A DNA stretch of 64,000 nucleotides from Rhipicephalus microplus (Eukaryota > Arthropoda > Arachnida > Ixodida > Ixodidae). The position numbers and the translations under genes were made by a program. Positions 22,780 through 34,594 of this stretch are shown here, one piece after another. The DNA lies in contig NC_134705.1 of NCBI RefSeq assembly GCF_043290135.1, forward strand, positions 93,699,239 through 93,763,238, read 5' to 3'. Under the pieces are notes generated by a model that saw nothing but the letters and a program-made list of their open reading frames with translations, was not told the DNA's origin and did no database searches. Positions within the stretch are counted from its first letter, which is position 1; each line of letters begins with the position of its first letter.

Positions 22780-24105
22780 ATGGATGAAGAAGCCTCCCAG
22801 GATTTTCGAGGTGGACAACCACTACGTCTGGCAGCGGCTAGGAAACATGGGACTACCTCAAATGGCACAGACAGTGAGGCAACGGAGCTCTATTCCGACG
22901 GTTTCGAGTCATCGGATGACGACTACACAGTCGTCATGAGCCGCAATGCAAAAAGAAGAATGCTACGAACATCGTCGACGGCGAGTATATCCACCGTGCA
23001 GGCTACCGCGCAGCGTTGGCCACACACTATACTCTTCATGGCTGTTGACACTTCAGCCAACCTACGGCGGCTTAACAGGCAAGTCCTCGAAGGACTCGCT
23101 CCAAATGAGATTAAAGACGTCAGGATCAACTCACGGAAGAATGTTCTGGCAGTTGATGTTTTACACCGTAGTGTGCTGCAAAGCCTACAGAACATCTCGG
23201 AAATCAACAGAGTCACAGTTAAATCAGTGATCCCCACTGACTGTAAGGGCAGTGTCGGCGTCATTTATGACGTGGACATTTCCATTCCCACTGACGATTT
23301 CCCAATCTTGATAAATCCTGCTACAGACGACACCCTCATCAAGTACATCACAAGGCTTGGTCAGTCACGATGCCTGAAGATTGTTTTTGAGGGAGACAGT
23401 CTTCCCACACACGTCAATATTGGCCACGTTCGCCACCAGGTCCGTCCATACATACCGAAGCCCCTACAATGCTTCAGATGTTTCAAGGTAGGACATGTCA
23501 AAGGAGTGTGTACCAGCAATGTCGTGCGCCCATGGTGTGCCAAACCTCATTCAGAAGACACCTGCCACGCAACTGCGTTCAGATGCTACAATCACCATGG
23601 CGCTCATAAAGCGTCGTCTAAAGATTGCCCACTAGAGCGAAATGAACGCGCGGTGCTGAAACGCAATGTGCGCGACAATTCAATGCACAAGGGAGCCGCT
23701 GCTACTGTTAGGAGACGTCGGCATCACCACAGAAGATCATCACGCAACGTGACATCTGCCGATAGAGACACGTCATCTCAAGCAAGAAGAACTGGCCCCC
23801 AATCATCAAGCTCTGCGAAGACGGATACACCGAAAACAGAATCAGGGTCAAAACTCCCACCTCCTGAAGAGTGGCTATCACTTCCACGAACACAGCCTGT
23901 TTCAGAAGTGCATCGATTCCCGCCAACCTTGATGCCATCACGAATCGCTGATGAAAAGACAACCGAAGATCGCCAGGTCATCAAGATGTTGCAGACCCTT
24001 ATAAGCACAATGCGCATGCTCCTAAGCAACATGAACACCCCATCAGCGCAGAGCGCACTCCTAGAGCTGGACACTTTGAGTCGGGTGCTTGCAGCTCTAA
24101 GGTAA
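22780..24105 (+). CDS. LINE-2 ORF1 protein, nucleic-acid-binding, zinc knuckles
   Basis: ATG at 22780 (MDEEASQDFRGG) opens 441 intact codons. An in-frame TTG at 22708 is less likely. The N-terminus is acidic and serine-rich. The centre (about residues 90-230) resembles the RNA-recognition-like part of gag-like LINE proteins. Three Cys/His clusters follow at about residues 230-285: CFRCFKVGHVKGVC (a clean CCHC), CAKPHSEDTC, and CYNHHGAHKASSKDC. A basic, Ser/Arg-rich stretch comes next, and the end (LLSNMNTPSAQSALLELDTL) may form a helix. It would coat the element RNA. It is notable that ORF1 has no stop or frameshift while ORF2 is badly broken. Confidence 0.88.
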   Translation: MDEEASQDFRGGQPLRLAAARKHGTTSNGTDSEATELYSDGFESSDDDYTVVMSRNAKRRMLRTSSTASISTVQATAQRWPHTILFMAVDTSANLRRLNRQVLEGLAPNEIKDVRINSRKNVLAVDVLHRSVLQSLQNISEINRVTVKSVIPTDCKGSVGVIYDVDISIPTDDFPILINPATDDTLIKYITRLGQSRCLKIVFEGDSLPTHVNIGHVRHQVRPYIPKPLQCFRCFKVGHVKGVCTSNVVRPWCAKPHSEDTCHATAFRCYNHHGAHKASSKDCPLERNERAVLKRNVRDNSMHKGAAATVRRRRHHHRRSSRNVTSADRDTSSQARRTGPQSSSSAKTDTPKTESGSKLPPPEEWLSLPRTQPVSEVHRFPPTLMPSRIADEKTTEDRQVIKMLQTLISTMRMLLSNMNTPSAQSALLELDTLSRVLAALR

Positions 24106-24109
24106 AACA

Positions 24110-27100
24110 ATGGCCCGCAACATGTTATCCTTTCGAGAGGAGGTCAAGAACGCATTTGTCCTTCATTAGAATGCCAGAGGACTTAAGGCGCGTATGTCCG
24201 AGTTCCGGCGATATGTATTCAGGAACCAGTTCTCCATAATTGTGATTTGTGAACCGAACTTGTCAGCTCAGATGAGACTGTCTGGATATGAGTGTTTTAT
24301 GTCTTCTACCTACAGAGAGCGCAGCAAGGTCGTTGCGTTCATACGGCGTGACTCAACTTATGTTCATCACCCTGTACCCTCTGACGAAGAAAACCAGTAC
24401 GTTTGCCTAACAGTAAAAAACAAGAAGACCACATTCACCATCATCGGAGCCTACTTACATTCATGAAGTTGTCTAAACCATGAGCGCTTGCGCGGAATTT
24501 TGAATTCAACTCTCCAGCCATGGGTGATAACTGGCGACTTCAATGCCCACCACTACTTATGGGGAAGCTCCAGGGTCAACACTAGAGGTAGACAGTTAGT
24601 GTCTTTTGCTCCTGAATATGAACTTATCCTCATGAATGACGGCAGCCCTATTTATCTGCGTGGATCGGCCTATAGCAGTTGCCTGGACCTCACTTTCGTC
24701 TCACGATCGTTCGCAAGCAGGGTGCACTGCTTTTCGGATTTGGAAACAAGGGTAGTGACCACATCCCAACATACCTGAAGATTGACGGCTTTCCAAGTCT
24801 GAAGTCCTCCAGAGCCATCTAGTGCACCCACTGGCAAAAATAAAAGGTAATCATGGAAGACCATGTTGGCGCCTCACCTTTCAACCTAGAGGACGCAATA
24901 AAGAGTGCCCTACAGTCAACGACGCGTTCGCTTCCGGTGAGCTCATCTCGCACTGATATGGACATTGATCTTGAGAAACTCCGAGCAATTCGTCGTCGTG
25001 CAGAACGACGTTATAGACGCACGAGGTCACTTGATGATCTGAGAGTAGCCAGACGCACACAAAAGAAAATACAACGTCACATGGAGAAGTTTGACAAGCA
25101 ACAATGGGTATCTTTTTGCGAGTCTTTGGATCCCAGAAAACCTCTGTCACTAATCTGGAGAACTGTCTGGGGTCTTCGTACAACCACTACTCAGCGCTAC
25201 GCATTAAAATCCCTGGCACTTCACTTGCGCTGCGAAGAGATTGATGTCACAGATTCTTTCTGTCGAAGGGTTGCCTGTGGGTCAAATTCAAATGGGACGA
25301 AGACGCCCGACTTTTCTGTATCCTCACATGATCCCTGAATGGAGATTTCGTTTTCAATGGACTTGCTTTGTGTAGACGTTCTTCAGTGCCAGGACCTGAC
25401 GGCATCACTTACCGCGCTCTGTGTCACCTAGGAGATCAAGCTCGGCAGGCACTCTTGCTGCTGTACAACGACTCCTGGCAAACTGGCATGGTTCCACAGG
25501 AATGGAAGTCACGTCGCCTGATTCCACTTCTCAAAGCCGGCAAGTCACCTTTGGACATTTCCTCTTACCGCCCGATTACCCTTGCAAGCTTTCTGGGAAA
25601 TGTTATGGAAAGAATGATTTTAACGCGTCTGGAATGGTACTTAGAGTTCTACGAAATATATCCAAATGCCATGTCCAGGTTCAGACGAGGCCGCTCGTCA
25701 ATTGACAATGTAGTTGACTTGGTGACATATGTAGAACACTAGAAGGCCTGCAAACGGTTATCTGCTGCTCTGTTTCTTGACGTTAAAGGGGCATACGACA
25801 ATGTCACCCACGAAGCCATTCTCAGCGCACTAGGAGAGGGACTTGGTGGCAGGATATATACGTGGGTTCAGAGCTACCTACAGAATAGATCATTTCACGT
25901 GCAGACAGAGGATGGCCCGACACCCGAGTATTACTGCAGCCGAGAAGTCCCGCAAGGCGGAGTGCTAAGCCCGACGCTGTTCAACCTAACACTCATTGGA
26001 CTAGTTGGCAAGCAACCAAGCAGTGTACGACTTTCCATTTATGCTGATGACATCTGTGTGTGGACATCAGGTGTGACTCGACTTCAACTTCGCGCTCGAC
26101 TTCAGAAGGCAGCATCAGTGACATCACACCACCTACGCGAACAAGGGCTCGAAATCGCAAGTGGAATGTGTGCAGTCGTGGCTTTCACCAGAAAACCAAT
26201 GTCCGCTTACGGCATATCAATTGACGGGCAGTTGGTGTCATGCAGCCGGAGTCACAGGTTCTTAGGAGTCGTAATCGACCGAAACCTGTCTTGGACACCC
26301 CCCATAAATTACGTGAAAAAGCGGCTGACGGCCATTTGTCACTTATTCAGGTTTCTGGCCGGGAAAAGTAAGGGAATGTCGGTCGATTCTATGTTACAGC
26401 AGTACAAGGTATTATTTATTGGATTTATGCGGTATAGCCTACCTGTTATATCTAACACGTGTGAAACGAACCTGCGCACAATCCAAAATATTTAAGCCCA
26501 GGCGCTTAGGATATGCCTTGGTTTACCCCGCTGCGCATCGACAGTTGAAACAATTGCCATTCACAGGACTGCTCGATCATGACGCACATCACCATTGCAA
26601 CGATGCGTACGTACCTCAGGCAATATGCTAGGAATACTTCCCAACACTTGGCAATCCTCGCTACTGAGAGGCCCCACACGAAATTTAGTGCAATTGCCTG
26701 TGCTCATCGTGCGTCGTTTACGTCAGGTATTACGCCTGCTGAGAAACTGGTGTATCCTCCGTGGTGCCTGACACTTCCACAAGTACGCATTTCAATTCCA
26801 GGAATACAGAAAAAATCAAATTTGCCTTCATCAGCCCTAAAACAATTGAGCTTGAACCTTCTGCATGAAATGTACAATAACCACGTGCACACATACACCA
26901 ACGGCTCAACCACAGCGTCTGGTTCTGGCGGTGCGTTGGTGATTTCAGCTAGAAGAATCACTCTGCGAATCAAGCTGTCACACGCCACTACGTCTACGGC
27001 GGCAGAACATGCGGCTTTGCGTGGCACCCTAGAGTACATCAAATCTCAGAGACCGAGTAAATGGGCTGCGTTTTCAGACTCGAAACCGGCCCTACAGAGC

Positions 27101-27747
27101 ATGCAGTCAGTCCTTCAACGAAGTTGCCATGAACAGTTGACTTACGTAGTTATCAAGCTTCTTCACCACGTCACAGAAAGAGGCCACGAGGTCAAGTTTC
27201 AGTGGCTGCCTGGCCATTGTGAGATCAGTGGCAATGATTCTGCGGACAACGCCGCTCGCACATCGCACCAAGAAGAGCACATCCTTCCGATTCCTTTGTC
27301 AAGGACTGATGCTGCAAAGCAACTTCGTCAGCTGGCACGTAGTATGCGTCTGTAGGAGTGGAACACCCCAAGCATAAGACATACGAGACGCTACCAAATA
27401 AACCCTCGACTGGAACGTCGACCTCCATCCTGACTTCGTCGACGTGAAGCTTCGCTTCTTTGTCGCCTTCGGTTGGGGGTTGCCTTCACAAAAGCATATT
27501 GAACCCTCATCGGATGGACCGACAATGAATGTGAAGTCTGCTGCGCCAAAGAAGACATGGACCATCAGATATGCTATTGCCCTCGATTTGCCTCCGAAAG
27601 ACAGAAGCTTTCGGACGCATTGCGACAATTGGACTATCAACCACTCTCTATGCAGATGCTACTGGAACACCGTCTTCGCCTTTCGTCGGCTTAAAAAGTA
27701 GTCAAAGCTGTCTTGTGCTTTTTGAGGACTACAGGCCTACGTAACAA
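24110..27747 (+). pseudogene. LINE-2 ORF2: endonuclease, RT, RNase H (broken)
   Basis: The endonuclease begins at ATG 24110. TAG near 24169 replaces the Trp expected in LHWNARGLK, and TGA occurs at 24464-24466. GDFNAHHYLWGSS follows, and one lost base near 24750 breaks the GSDHIP motif. RT begins near 25368 (SSVPGPDGITYRAL), is stopped at 25740-25742, and continues with FLDVKGAYDN, EVPQGGVLSPTLFN and YADD at 26040-26051. A stop follows at 26493-26495. RNase H (26579-27355) reads YTNGS where YTDGS is expected (Asn codon 26900-26902); later acidic residues (AAEHAAL, SDSKPAL, NDSADNAA) are kept. After further frame changes a Cys/His motif (CEVCCAKEDMDHQICYC) and the end VLCFLRTTGLRNNL match LINE-3. 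Many Trp-to-stop changes point to G-to-A decay. Confidence 0.88.
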
Positions 27748-28030
27748 CCTTTAACATTTGTGTAGTGTTACAGCTGGATGCGCGCCAGCCGATTGACTGA
27801 CAATCCTTTTTTTCTCTCCCTCTTTTCCTCTTCTCTTTCCCCTCTCTCTCATTTTTGTGCCCCTGTCCCATTTCCCCAGCGTAGGGTAGCAAATCGGGCA
27901 TGTGCTTGGTTAACCTCCCAGCCTTCTCTCTTGTTGTTCATCCCCCACCTTCTGTCTTTCGCCTCGCAAGGCCGACGCAGTCAGCGTCTGCTAGTAAGAA
28001 CCGACTGCTCGCGCTGCACATCCGTTCACT
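27748..28030 (+). other. LINE-2 3' UTR
   Basis: CT-rich sequence (27800-27880) is followed by GTAGGGTAGCAAATCGGGC and TTAACCTCCCAGCCTTCTC. LINE-3 has CAGGGTAGCAAACCGGACG and TTGACCTCCCTGCCTTTC at the same relative place (44330-44385). This conserved 3' UTR is the likely recognition region for the family RT. Confidence 0.75.
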
Positions 28031-28361
28031 GGCCACATAATGTATGCAGGTACTGAATTGTGCGTTTGAAATTCAGTCAAGGGCGTCTTTACTTGGCTTT
28101 CGCTTGACTTGACGCTTTGCTCGATTTGAGTAGAGGTAATAGAAGCAACAGGACCTTCAACCCAACATCAGCTTCCCTTGACTCGTTGAATGCAACGGTC
28201 CTGCTTCATTTGAAAAAAAAAATAAGGATAATAAAGGCGAAATGGCTATGCAGAATATCCTAACCATGCCCAATTACACAATATTCACGCCAGACCCCCA
28301 CCTTTCTGCGCCGCATTTACTCGAGTTCTTCGCGTGGGAAGATGCGGGCGACCTTTTTTAA
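28031..28361. other. Unassigned stretch
   Basis: No gene or repeat was recognised in these 330 bases. An A run lies at 28213-28221. Confidence 0.4.
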
Positions 28362-29757
28362 ATGCGAAGCATTTCTCAGCGAACTTCAGCGACTCTGAGC
28401 GTATCTATCTAGCCGCCTACTACTTTTAGCTGTTCTGGCCATTTCGATTATGGTATCGATACCAAACTTGCTATGACATATCATGACTGTATGAAGAACA
28501 TGTTTGACTAGTCATAACATGAAAATCAGGACATGTATGTCATGAATGTCATGACTTCTTTTTCATGATCCTGCAGCTCTTGTGGCTGTTTCGTTCACAT
28601 TGCATGTTGGAAAACTGGTATGGTATGACATGATTGCATGCCGAACACAAGCGACAGACCTTAACTTGAAAATCATGACATTTGTGTAATGTGACAACTT
28701 GACTAGATGCTACGCTCATGATGCACTCGCGGCCGTTTAGCTAGCTTATCATGTACCCAAATTCAGTATTACGTGACGTGAACGGCCGACGTAGGTAAAT
28801 GACACACCCAAACATGATAATCATGACATTCTTGTCATGTCACAACATGATTACATGCCATACTCGTCATACGGTTGCGGCCGTATCGCTAGCTTCACAG
28901 ATGCCAAATTTGATATTACGTGACTCCAATGGATGACGAAGGTATGTGACCGGTGCAAACATGATAATCATGAGATGCGTGGCATGTGAGAACATGACTA
29001 CATGCCACAGTCAAGGTGCCAATACATTTCGACGTGACGCGGTGCGCGTGCTCACTGGTGTTTATTTCGTCGCGTCACTCCGGCGTTGCCACGCTAGGTG
29101 TCGGTCCCAATTTGGTATTACGTGACTCACGGGCGCGCGCTGTGTTGCTTTGACGCATGCGCGTTTCAACGCGTCCGGCGTCTCTCCGTCATAAAAAGAG
29201 GGAGAGGCAGTGTTGTCTGGGTAACGCATCAGCGCGAAATGCAGCATGTCGCATTTCGAGCCGGTTGCCGTTGGGCCGCGCCAATGGACGCTGGTAGCGC
29301 CAGTCGCGCCTGCCTTCATACTACAGAGTGCTCGCGTTTTACTAACGTAGCGTTGCTGTGCCCAGCGTGCACGCTCATCAATGCAACTTTGGAGTATATT
29401 GGGCCTTTCATGAAGCACTCGCGGCTGTTTTGTCTGCTCCACATATAAGAAATTTGGTGTTACGTGACGTCAATGAATGACGAAAGTATATGACTGGTGC
29501 AAACATGATAATCCTGACATGCGTGCCTTGTAACAACATTAAAACATACCACGCTCATAGCCTGTTCGCGGCCGTTCCACTAGCTCCACATACACTAAAT
29601 TTGGTATCACGTGACGTGAATAGATGACGAAGGTAAACGATACATACAAGCATGATAATTGTGATACGGAAGTCATGTAGGGCATTATTTACTTCCATCT
29701 CGTAACGTTGTGCTGAAGTAAAGTGACATATTAACCTTTATCATTCATGCTTCGCAT
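28362..29757. repeat. Tandem array (about 145-157-bp unit) bounded by inverted ATGCGAAGCAT
   Basis: Recurrent blocks contain TATTACGTGACGTGAA, GATGACGAAGGTA, AACATGATAATCATGACAT and GCGGCCGTTTAGCTAGC in the same order. GCGGCCGT-like landmarks at about 28575, 28731, 28877, 29411 and 29568 give spacings of 146-157 bp, with a GC-rich insert or diverged units between 28990 and 29410. ATGCGAAGCAT at 28362-28372 and its reverse complement at 29747-29757 bound the array. The inverted ends may mean that the array is inside a mobile element. No protein is encoded; both strands of 29062-29448 are open by chance. Confidence 0.78.
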
Positions 29758-31239
29758 ATCATCGATTCGCACTGTAGGTGGAATCTGCCCTTTTTTTTAA
29801 GCTCTCTCAACAGCGTCACGCATAATAACTGAAAAGACGGCGTATTTACTCAGAAATCAAGCATAAGATCAACTGCGCTCACTGTGAACGGAAACTTCCG
29901 TTTTCAAATTGCTCAGTATATTTAAAGATGAGCACTATGACTGCTGGAAATTCCGGTCACGTGCGAAATATTCTTTTTATGACCAAAGCGTAGCAGAACA
30001 TGGATTGATATATTGGGTTGCAACAACATCGTTCACCATCCCTCATAGTTTTACAAATACCCACACAGCGATTAGAACGTCACGCTATTTCGCATGCCAA
30101 AAGTACAACATTGGCCCTTAACACTCTGTACACTAACCACTGAACAAAGCTACACGTCTCCTGTGGTTCTGACACAATACAGCCAGCTGCTTACACTGGT
30201 TAACATGTCCGGAAGGGTAAACGAAGGACGCCGGGCTGCTTGTATTAAGGCACTTGACACTACTCAACGAAGGAGCAGCCTGCGTGGGTTGGCGTACTAT
30301 ACCCTAATGCCATTTTTCACAGCCATAGCCGTAAGTTGCTAGGCGGAAGGAAAAACCGTTCGCCACCTAAAACGCTAAACGTCTTCATTGGCGGCTCAGT
30401 TAGTTACGTCGTTCTCTACGTCGCACCCAAGCACACGCCATTGAGAGCGCGGCCAGCGACTTCACTCATCCGTTCGCAGATATGCCACCGAGTGCGCGCG
30501 CAGCAGATTCAGCGGGGTGGCTTCGCAAGAGAAAAAAAAGAAAGGTTTAACGAAGTATTTCAGTGGAGGTCATTTCAACAAAGCTGCAAGGAGATGGGGA
30601 GTGGAGGTTAAACTTGTAGAAAAAGCAAAGAGATATGATGAGGAAGCAGGTAATTTGGCCCCGCCCCGTCTGAGGAACGCGCTCGCCGCCTCCTCCGACA
30701 AGGAAATCAATTAAGCCGGTCGACAGGCTATGGGATGACAGTGTGACGTGACGTGAACAAATTTCTGTAATAGGAGCACAGGTAGTGCGGACAGAGAGGG
30801 CTGTGTATATTAGGTAAATTCAAACCTTCTTAAGTTTGGTTGCTAAACATGTGCTTTGGTGTTTGAAGAATCCCGTGACACAGACATGAGTGCCAGAGAG
30901 TGCACAAAACTCTGAAAAATGCGAGGAAGGTGAAAGGCACCATGTGGATGATGTTGATGCTGCACCAAAACGACATTCCTGGGATGGGCGCTACGTATAA
31001 TAGGGCTCAAGGCTTACACATCGCTTAGAAAAATTTTGAAGGAGATTCCGCTCAAGTGAACTAAAACAGGCAACAACACACAGAAACAAATAAAAATTAA
31101 AAAGAAGAAAACAAAACAATCTTATGGTTACGTTGAAATAAGCTCACTGACAGACGGAACCATGGCTCACGTAAAGACGTCTTCTTTCGCAGATTTCTCT
31201 CAGTACATTGCTCAGGATATATCCCACTATGCATCATTA
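29758..31239. other. Unassigned stretch
   Basis: No gene was recognised. 30336-30714 has short overlapping open frames, one lysine/arginine-rich, without known motifs. A/T-rich sequence fills the rest. Confidence 0.4.
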
Positions 31240-31830
31240 CCATCGGCGAAAACCACTGAATGCTACCCATGGTGACAAAATCGCCGACCCGCAGTGTCTA
31301 TGCGACCACAGCAGATTGATGGTGGTAGCGTGCCGTCAGGGAACAACGGAGCAGAATATGCTGTAGGACTATCATGAGCACATTCGTAGATAACGTCTAT
31401 AACTTTTCGAAGCACGCGGTAAAGGCCCGCGTAAAGAAAGAGCAGCTTCCTCGGAGGATGTGCATGTCGCGTTGTGGACAAACGAAAAAACAGGGAACAC
31501 GTTGCAAATTCTTGGCTCTGTTGCGTAACGGTGCTCGTAACGGTGCTTGTGTACTTCTTGGGAAGCCGTTAATCTGTTTCGGGTGAGCTCAAAAGTGCGG
31601 TCAGCTGAGGCTATATAATCACGTGCGTATTCCTTGGTTGAGTTTGGAGCTGCCGGAAGGAAGATATCTAAAGACATGATCGGTTCGCGTCCAACGAACC
31701 GGTAAAATGGTGAGCAGCGTCGTGCTCAGATTTCTACGCGAATGTGGTGTGTGGCACTGCAAAGCCCCTGTCATCACGGTCAGCGGACACGTAATGCGAA
31801 AGGATATCTTTCACGGTCTGGCTTACGCCT
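31240..31830 (-). pseudogene. Old Gypsy integrase relic
   Basis: Translating the minus strand gives, across several frames, pieces of the end of a Gypsy integrase: LSHYVSADR (relatives LSMYVSADH), then TTFA, SPFYRFVGREPIMSLDIFLP (relatives SPFYLLYGREP), FELTRNRLTASQEVHKHRYE, and YAGLYRVLRKVIDVIYEC, which is the GPY/F module. Each piece is in order but separated by frameshifts or stops. No LTR was found on either side. It is much older than elements A-F. The upstream extent beyond 31830 is unclear. Confidence 0.78.
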
Positions 31831-34210
31831 GTGTACGTACTAGAGAATGTTTCTGGGCGGCGAGACCCAATGGGCTTCTGGTAAGGGCACAGAGTTGTGG
31901 TTTAAACATTTTCCAGGTTGTAACTACGTGTGCGTGTGTCTCAAACCAGACGCGGAGAGTTTTGTGCAGACAGAATACTACGTTCCCAGGCAGAACGGTT
32001 CAATCCCAGCAATATAACTTGCGAACCCGCTCGTACATGTGGAACCACTGGTGCACGTAAAGTTTTTTCTCGACCAAGAAATGTTCCAGGATTATCGAGT
32101 GGTGTTAAGGTGACCTACAGAGAAACATGTTGTCGTTGGTGCTGCCAATGTAGTTGGCGAAGGCGCGTCTTAACAGGAGCCATGAAAGTTGGCTTAAATA
32201 TTCTATAAAAGCAGTCCAGATAAATGAAAAAGAGCTGGTGAGGATTCATTTTAGTAGTTAAGTGTGGAAACTTAGACGCAGGAGATTTTTTATGTCAGGC
32301 TGACCTCATCTCTCATGTCTTTGAACGCCTACGTTTTCTTAAGGATTAGTTCAGTTGAAGCTAAGCCGAATATCATATATTTATTCACTGATCATCTTCA
32401 TCACGGATCATGAGTACACCACCGTGACAAGAGGCATATATCAATACCATGGAAGAAGGCCTGTATGTACACAGTCCAACGCGCTTCTCGAGAATGCTCG
32501 AGCGCCGTGTTCCCGACTTCGCAGGTAGACTATGCTAACTCCCCCTGGCTTGAGATGTCTAACGTAGATTATTCATAATTGGTGGAAATACGTGCGTGAA
32601 TTTAGGCTACCTAAAACTAGATGTTTTCAGCAAATACCGTTTATGCACTTTGTCGTGCGCCGCTTCAGAGTACTCGGCAAAGCTGGAACAAATACGAAAA
32701 GTGAGGGAAGAAGACAGACAATGCGCTAACAGTACAAGAACTGTCAGAGACTTTACGTTTATACGTTGTCCAGAAGAACGCGGTGCACGTCCTGCCTTCT
32801 CGTTATTTTTGTATTTCTTCCAGCGCTGCTTTTTCATTATGTTGTAAATCCAAACCAACTTGCCCACTTATCTTTGTTTCGGCCCTAGACAATCGTGTTG
32901 AGCTCAATACTTTCAGTTCGAGTAATTTTTGCAGGTTATGCACGGAGTGTATTGTTACGAGGTGCGACGCCAACACGGTCCCGAAGGCGCCGCTGCTCTG
33001 AAACTCGTCGCTGCCAAGGTCACTGGCTGTTTGGTAGCGTGTGTTTCTCAGCTCGCGTCTGCTTCTGCGCAGAGCTCATAGACGAGCAGAAAAGACGACG
33101 GTGAGTTAAGGCAAAGTTTATGTACAGCATAGAAATGGAGGCGTTACATATTCGGCACTGGGGATGACAGCTTAGCACCTTGAAGAGCCGAGATGTCTTC
33201 TCTCTAACGCATACGTCGGCTTCTCTCAAACGCATAGGTCGGCTTTTGTTTTATAGGCACTGGGTGGACCTTTACGTCACTAACGTCCAATCAGAAGCGC
33301 CACTGGCTATGACGTTAGATTCCTCCAGTCAATAACCGCCGCTGGGTTGCGTCATGCTCCTCAAATCCGGAGCCGCTGCGCTGAGTTGCACCCAAAAACG
33401 AGTGATGTTGCCACGCATTGCGTAAAATTCGCCAGACTGGATGGCGCCGCTTGTTTCATCGGGACCATGGGCGGAGGGAGCTCGCCGTGCATTGCGTAAG
33501 ACAGACCGGCGCCACCGCTTGATGGCGTAGTTGAGATTTCGGTGTCAGGTGGGCTCGCTCGCTGGCCTTGACACAGATTGCCTTGGCAGAGGCAATGACC
33601 TTCGGTGTGGACTTCTAGGCGTAACAGTATGTACAGTTCCACGCAGCTTATCTACCTCAAGCCAGGGGCTTCCCGACTGGACTCAGTCACTGCGTATGTA
33701 AGTCTGCAGATGACAGAAGACCTTGAAGTAGGAGCGGGGTGGTCAGCTTGAATATTTAGCAAAGAGTACTGGTTTGGCGAGCTAGAGAATGATGTCTGCA
33801 ATTAAACAGGGCTTGAAATATCACAGTAAGCTTCGAAGAGATTAGAAAACAGTTATTTCTTATAACACCGTTTGGTGGTCCGCTTTCCAAAGAGTGTGAA
33901 GCTAAAACATTCTGATAGAAATAGAGTCAGCTACGTCTCCCGCCTTGTAATTCAAAACAGTTGGTTTAAAACTTGTCTGTATTATATGTTATTACTTCCA
34001 CTCGTTCCGGCCGATAAGTGGCGCGCTTGTTTGTAAGATGCCTGGACTAAACTTCCAAAAACTGACGCGCGCACAGAGCTTGGTCTATTAGATAAACCAA
34101 GCCTGGCTTTCTAAGAATCGTTCGTATCCTGAAATACCAGTAAACTGTGTTGATGAAGAAGGCTCAAAAAGCAGCTGTGGGTGGGGCCCACGGGACGGCT
34201 TTTTCTCTCC
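31831..34210. other. Unassigned stretch with one 23-bp tandem duplication
   Basis: No gene was recognised. A tandem pair of 23-bp units lies at 33198-33243. 33240-33640 is GC-richer than its surroundings but has no motif that I recognise. Confidence 0.4.
33198..33243. repeat. Two-copy 23-bp tandem repeat
   Basis: CTTCTCTCTAACGCATACG... (33198-33220) is followed by CTTCTCTCAAACGCATAGG... (33221-33243). The copies differ at two positions. Confidence 0.85.
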
Positions 34211-34215
34211 CAGTA

Positions 34216-34234
34216 TAGAGTACCAGGTACTCTA
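34216..34234. repeat. Palindrome AGAGTAC-N3-GTACTCT, copy 1
   Basis: TAGAGTAC CAG GTACTCTA: 8-bp perfect arms around a 3-base centre. Similar flanks (CTCTCCCAGTA before, GTCGTTAACAACTTTTTCG after) recur loosely around copies 2 and 3. Confidence 0.88.
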
Positions 34235-34270
34235 AGTCGTTAACAACTTTTTCGAAACACACAGAAGATG

Positions 34271-34498
34271 ATATGTGGGGTTTAACGTCCCAAAACTACC
34301 ATATGAATGTGAGAGACGCCGCAGTGGAGGGTTACGGAAATCTCGGAGAACTGGGGTTGTTTAACGTGCAAATCTGAGCACATGAGCCTAGAGCATATTC
34401 GCCTCTAACGAAAATGCCGCCGCCACAGCCGGGATTTGACCCCGTGTCCTGCGGGTCAGCAGACGAGTACTTTAGCTGCTAGACCTCCACGGCGGGGC
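34271..34498 (-). repeat. tRNA-derived SINE, copy 2 (Ruka-like, more diverged)
   Basis: The order is the same as in copy 1, on the same strand: tRNA-like head (CAGCCGGGATTTGACCCC, a mutated B box), body with CGGAAATCTCGG, and the ATATGTGGGGTTTAACGTCC end. The changed B box suggests it cannot be transcribed efficiently. It lies between palindrome copies 1 and 2. Confidence 0.85.
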
Positions 34499-34575
34499 CT
34501 GATTGATTCTTCGTCGCAAAAATTGTAGACGTGAAATTTTCACTTATACTAGGACAGCATAAAGCTCTCTCATAG

Positions 34576-34594
34576 TAGAGTACGCCGTACTCTA
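34576..34594. repeat. Palindrome AGAGTAC-N3-GTACTCT, copy 2
   Basis: TAGAGTAC GCC GTACTCTA: the same 8-bp arms as copy 1 with another 3-base centre. Flanks are AAGCTCTCTCATAG and TAGTGTCGAATATCTTG. Confidence 0.88.

Larger units (their letters stand above)
22620..28030 (+). mobile_element. LINE-2: near full-length non-LTR retrotransposon
   Basis: It has an intact ORF1 (22780-24105), a decayed ORF2 (24110-27747) with endonuclease, RT and RNase H, and a CT-rich 3' UTR. The 5' UTR is probably about 22620-22779. LINE-3 at 42030 is a truncated copy of the same family: the RT, RNase H and 3' UTR line up closely. The LINE-4 3' end (38740) is a third relative. Outer boundaries are approximate because no target duplication was found. 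Confidence 0.88.

Noticed and set aside
29062..29448. Overlapping open frames on both strands
   Set aside because: They lie in the GC-rich part of the tandem array and show no domain; no start context or conservation supports them.
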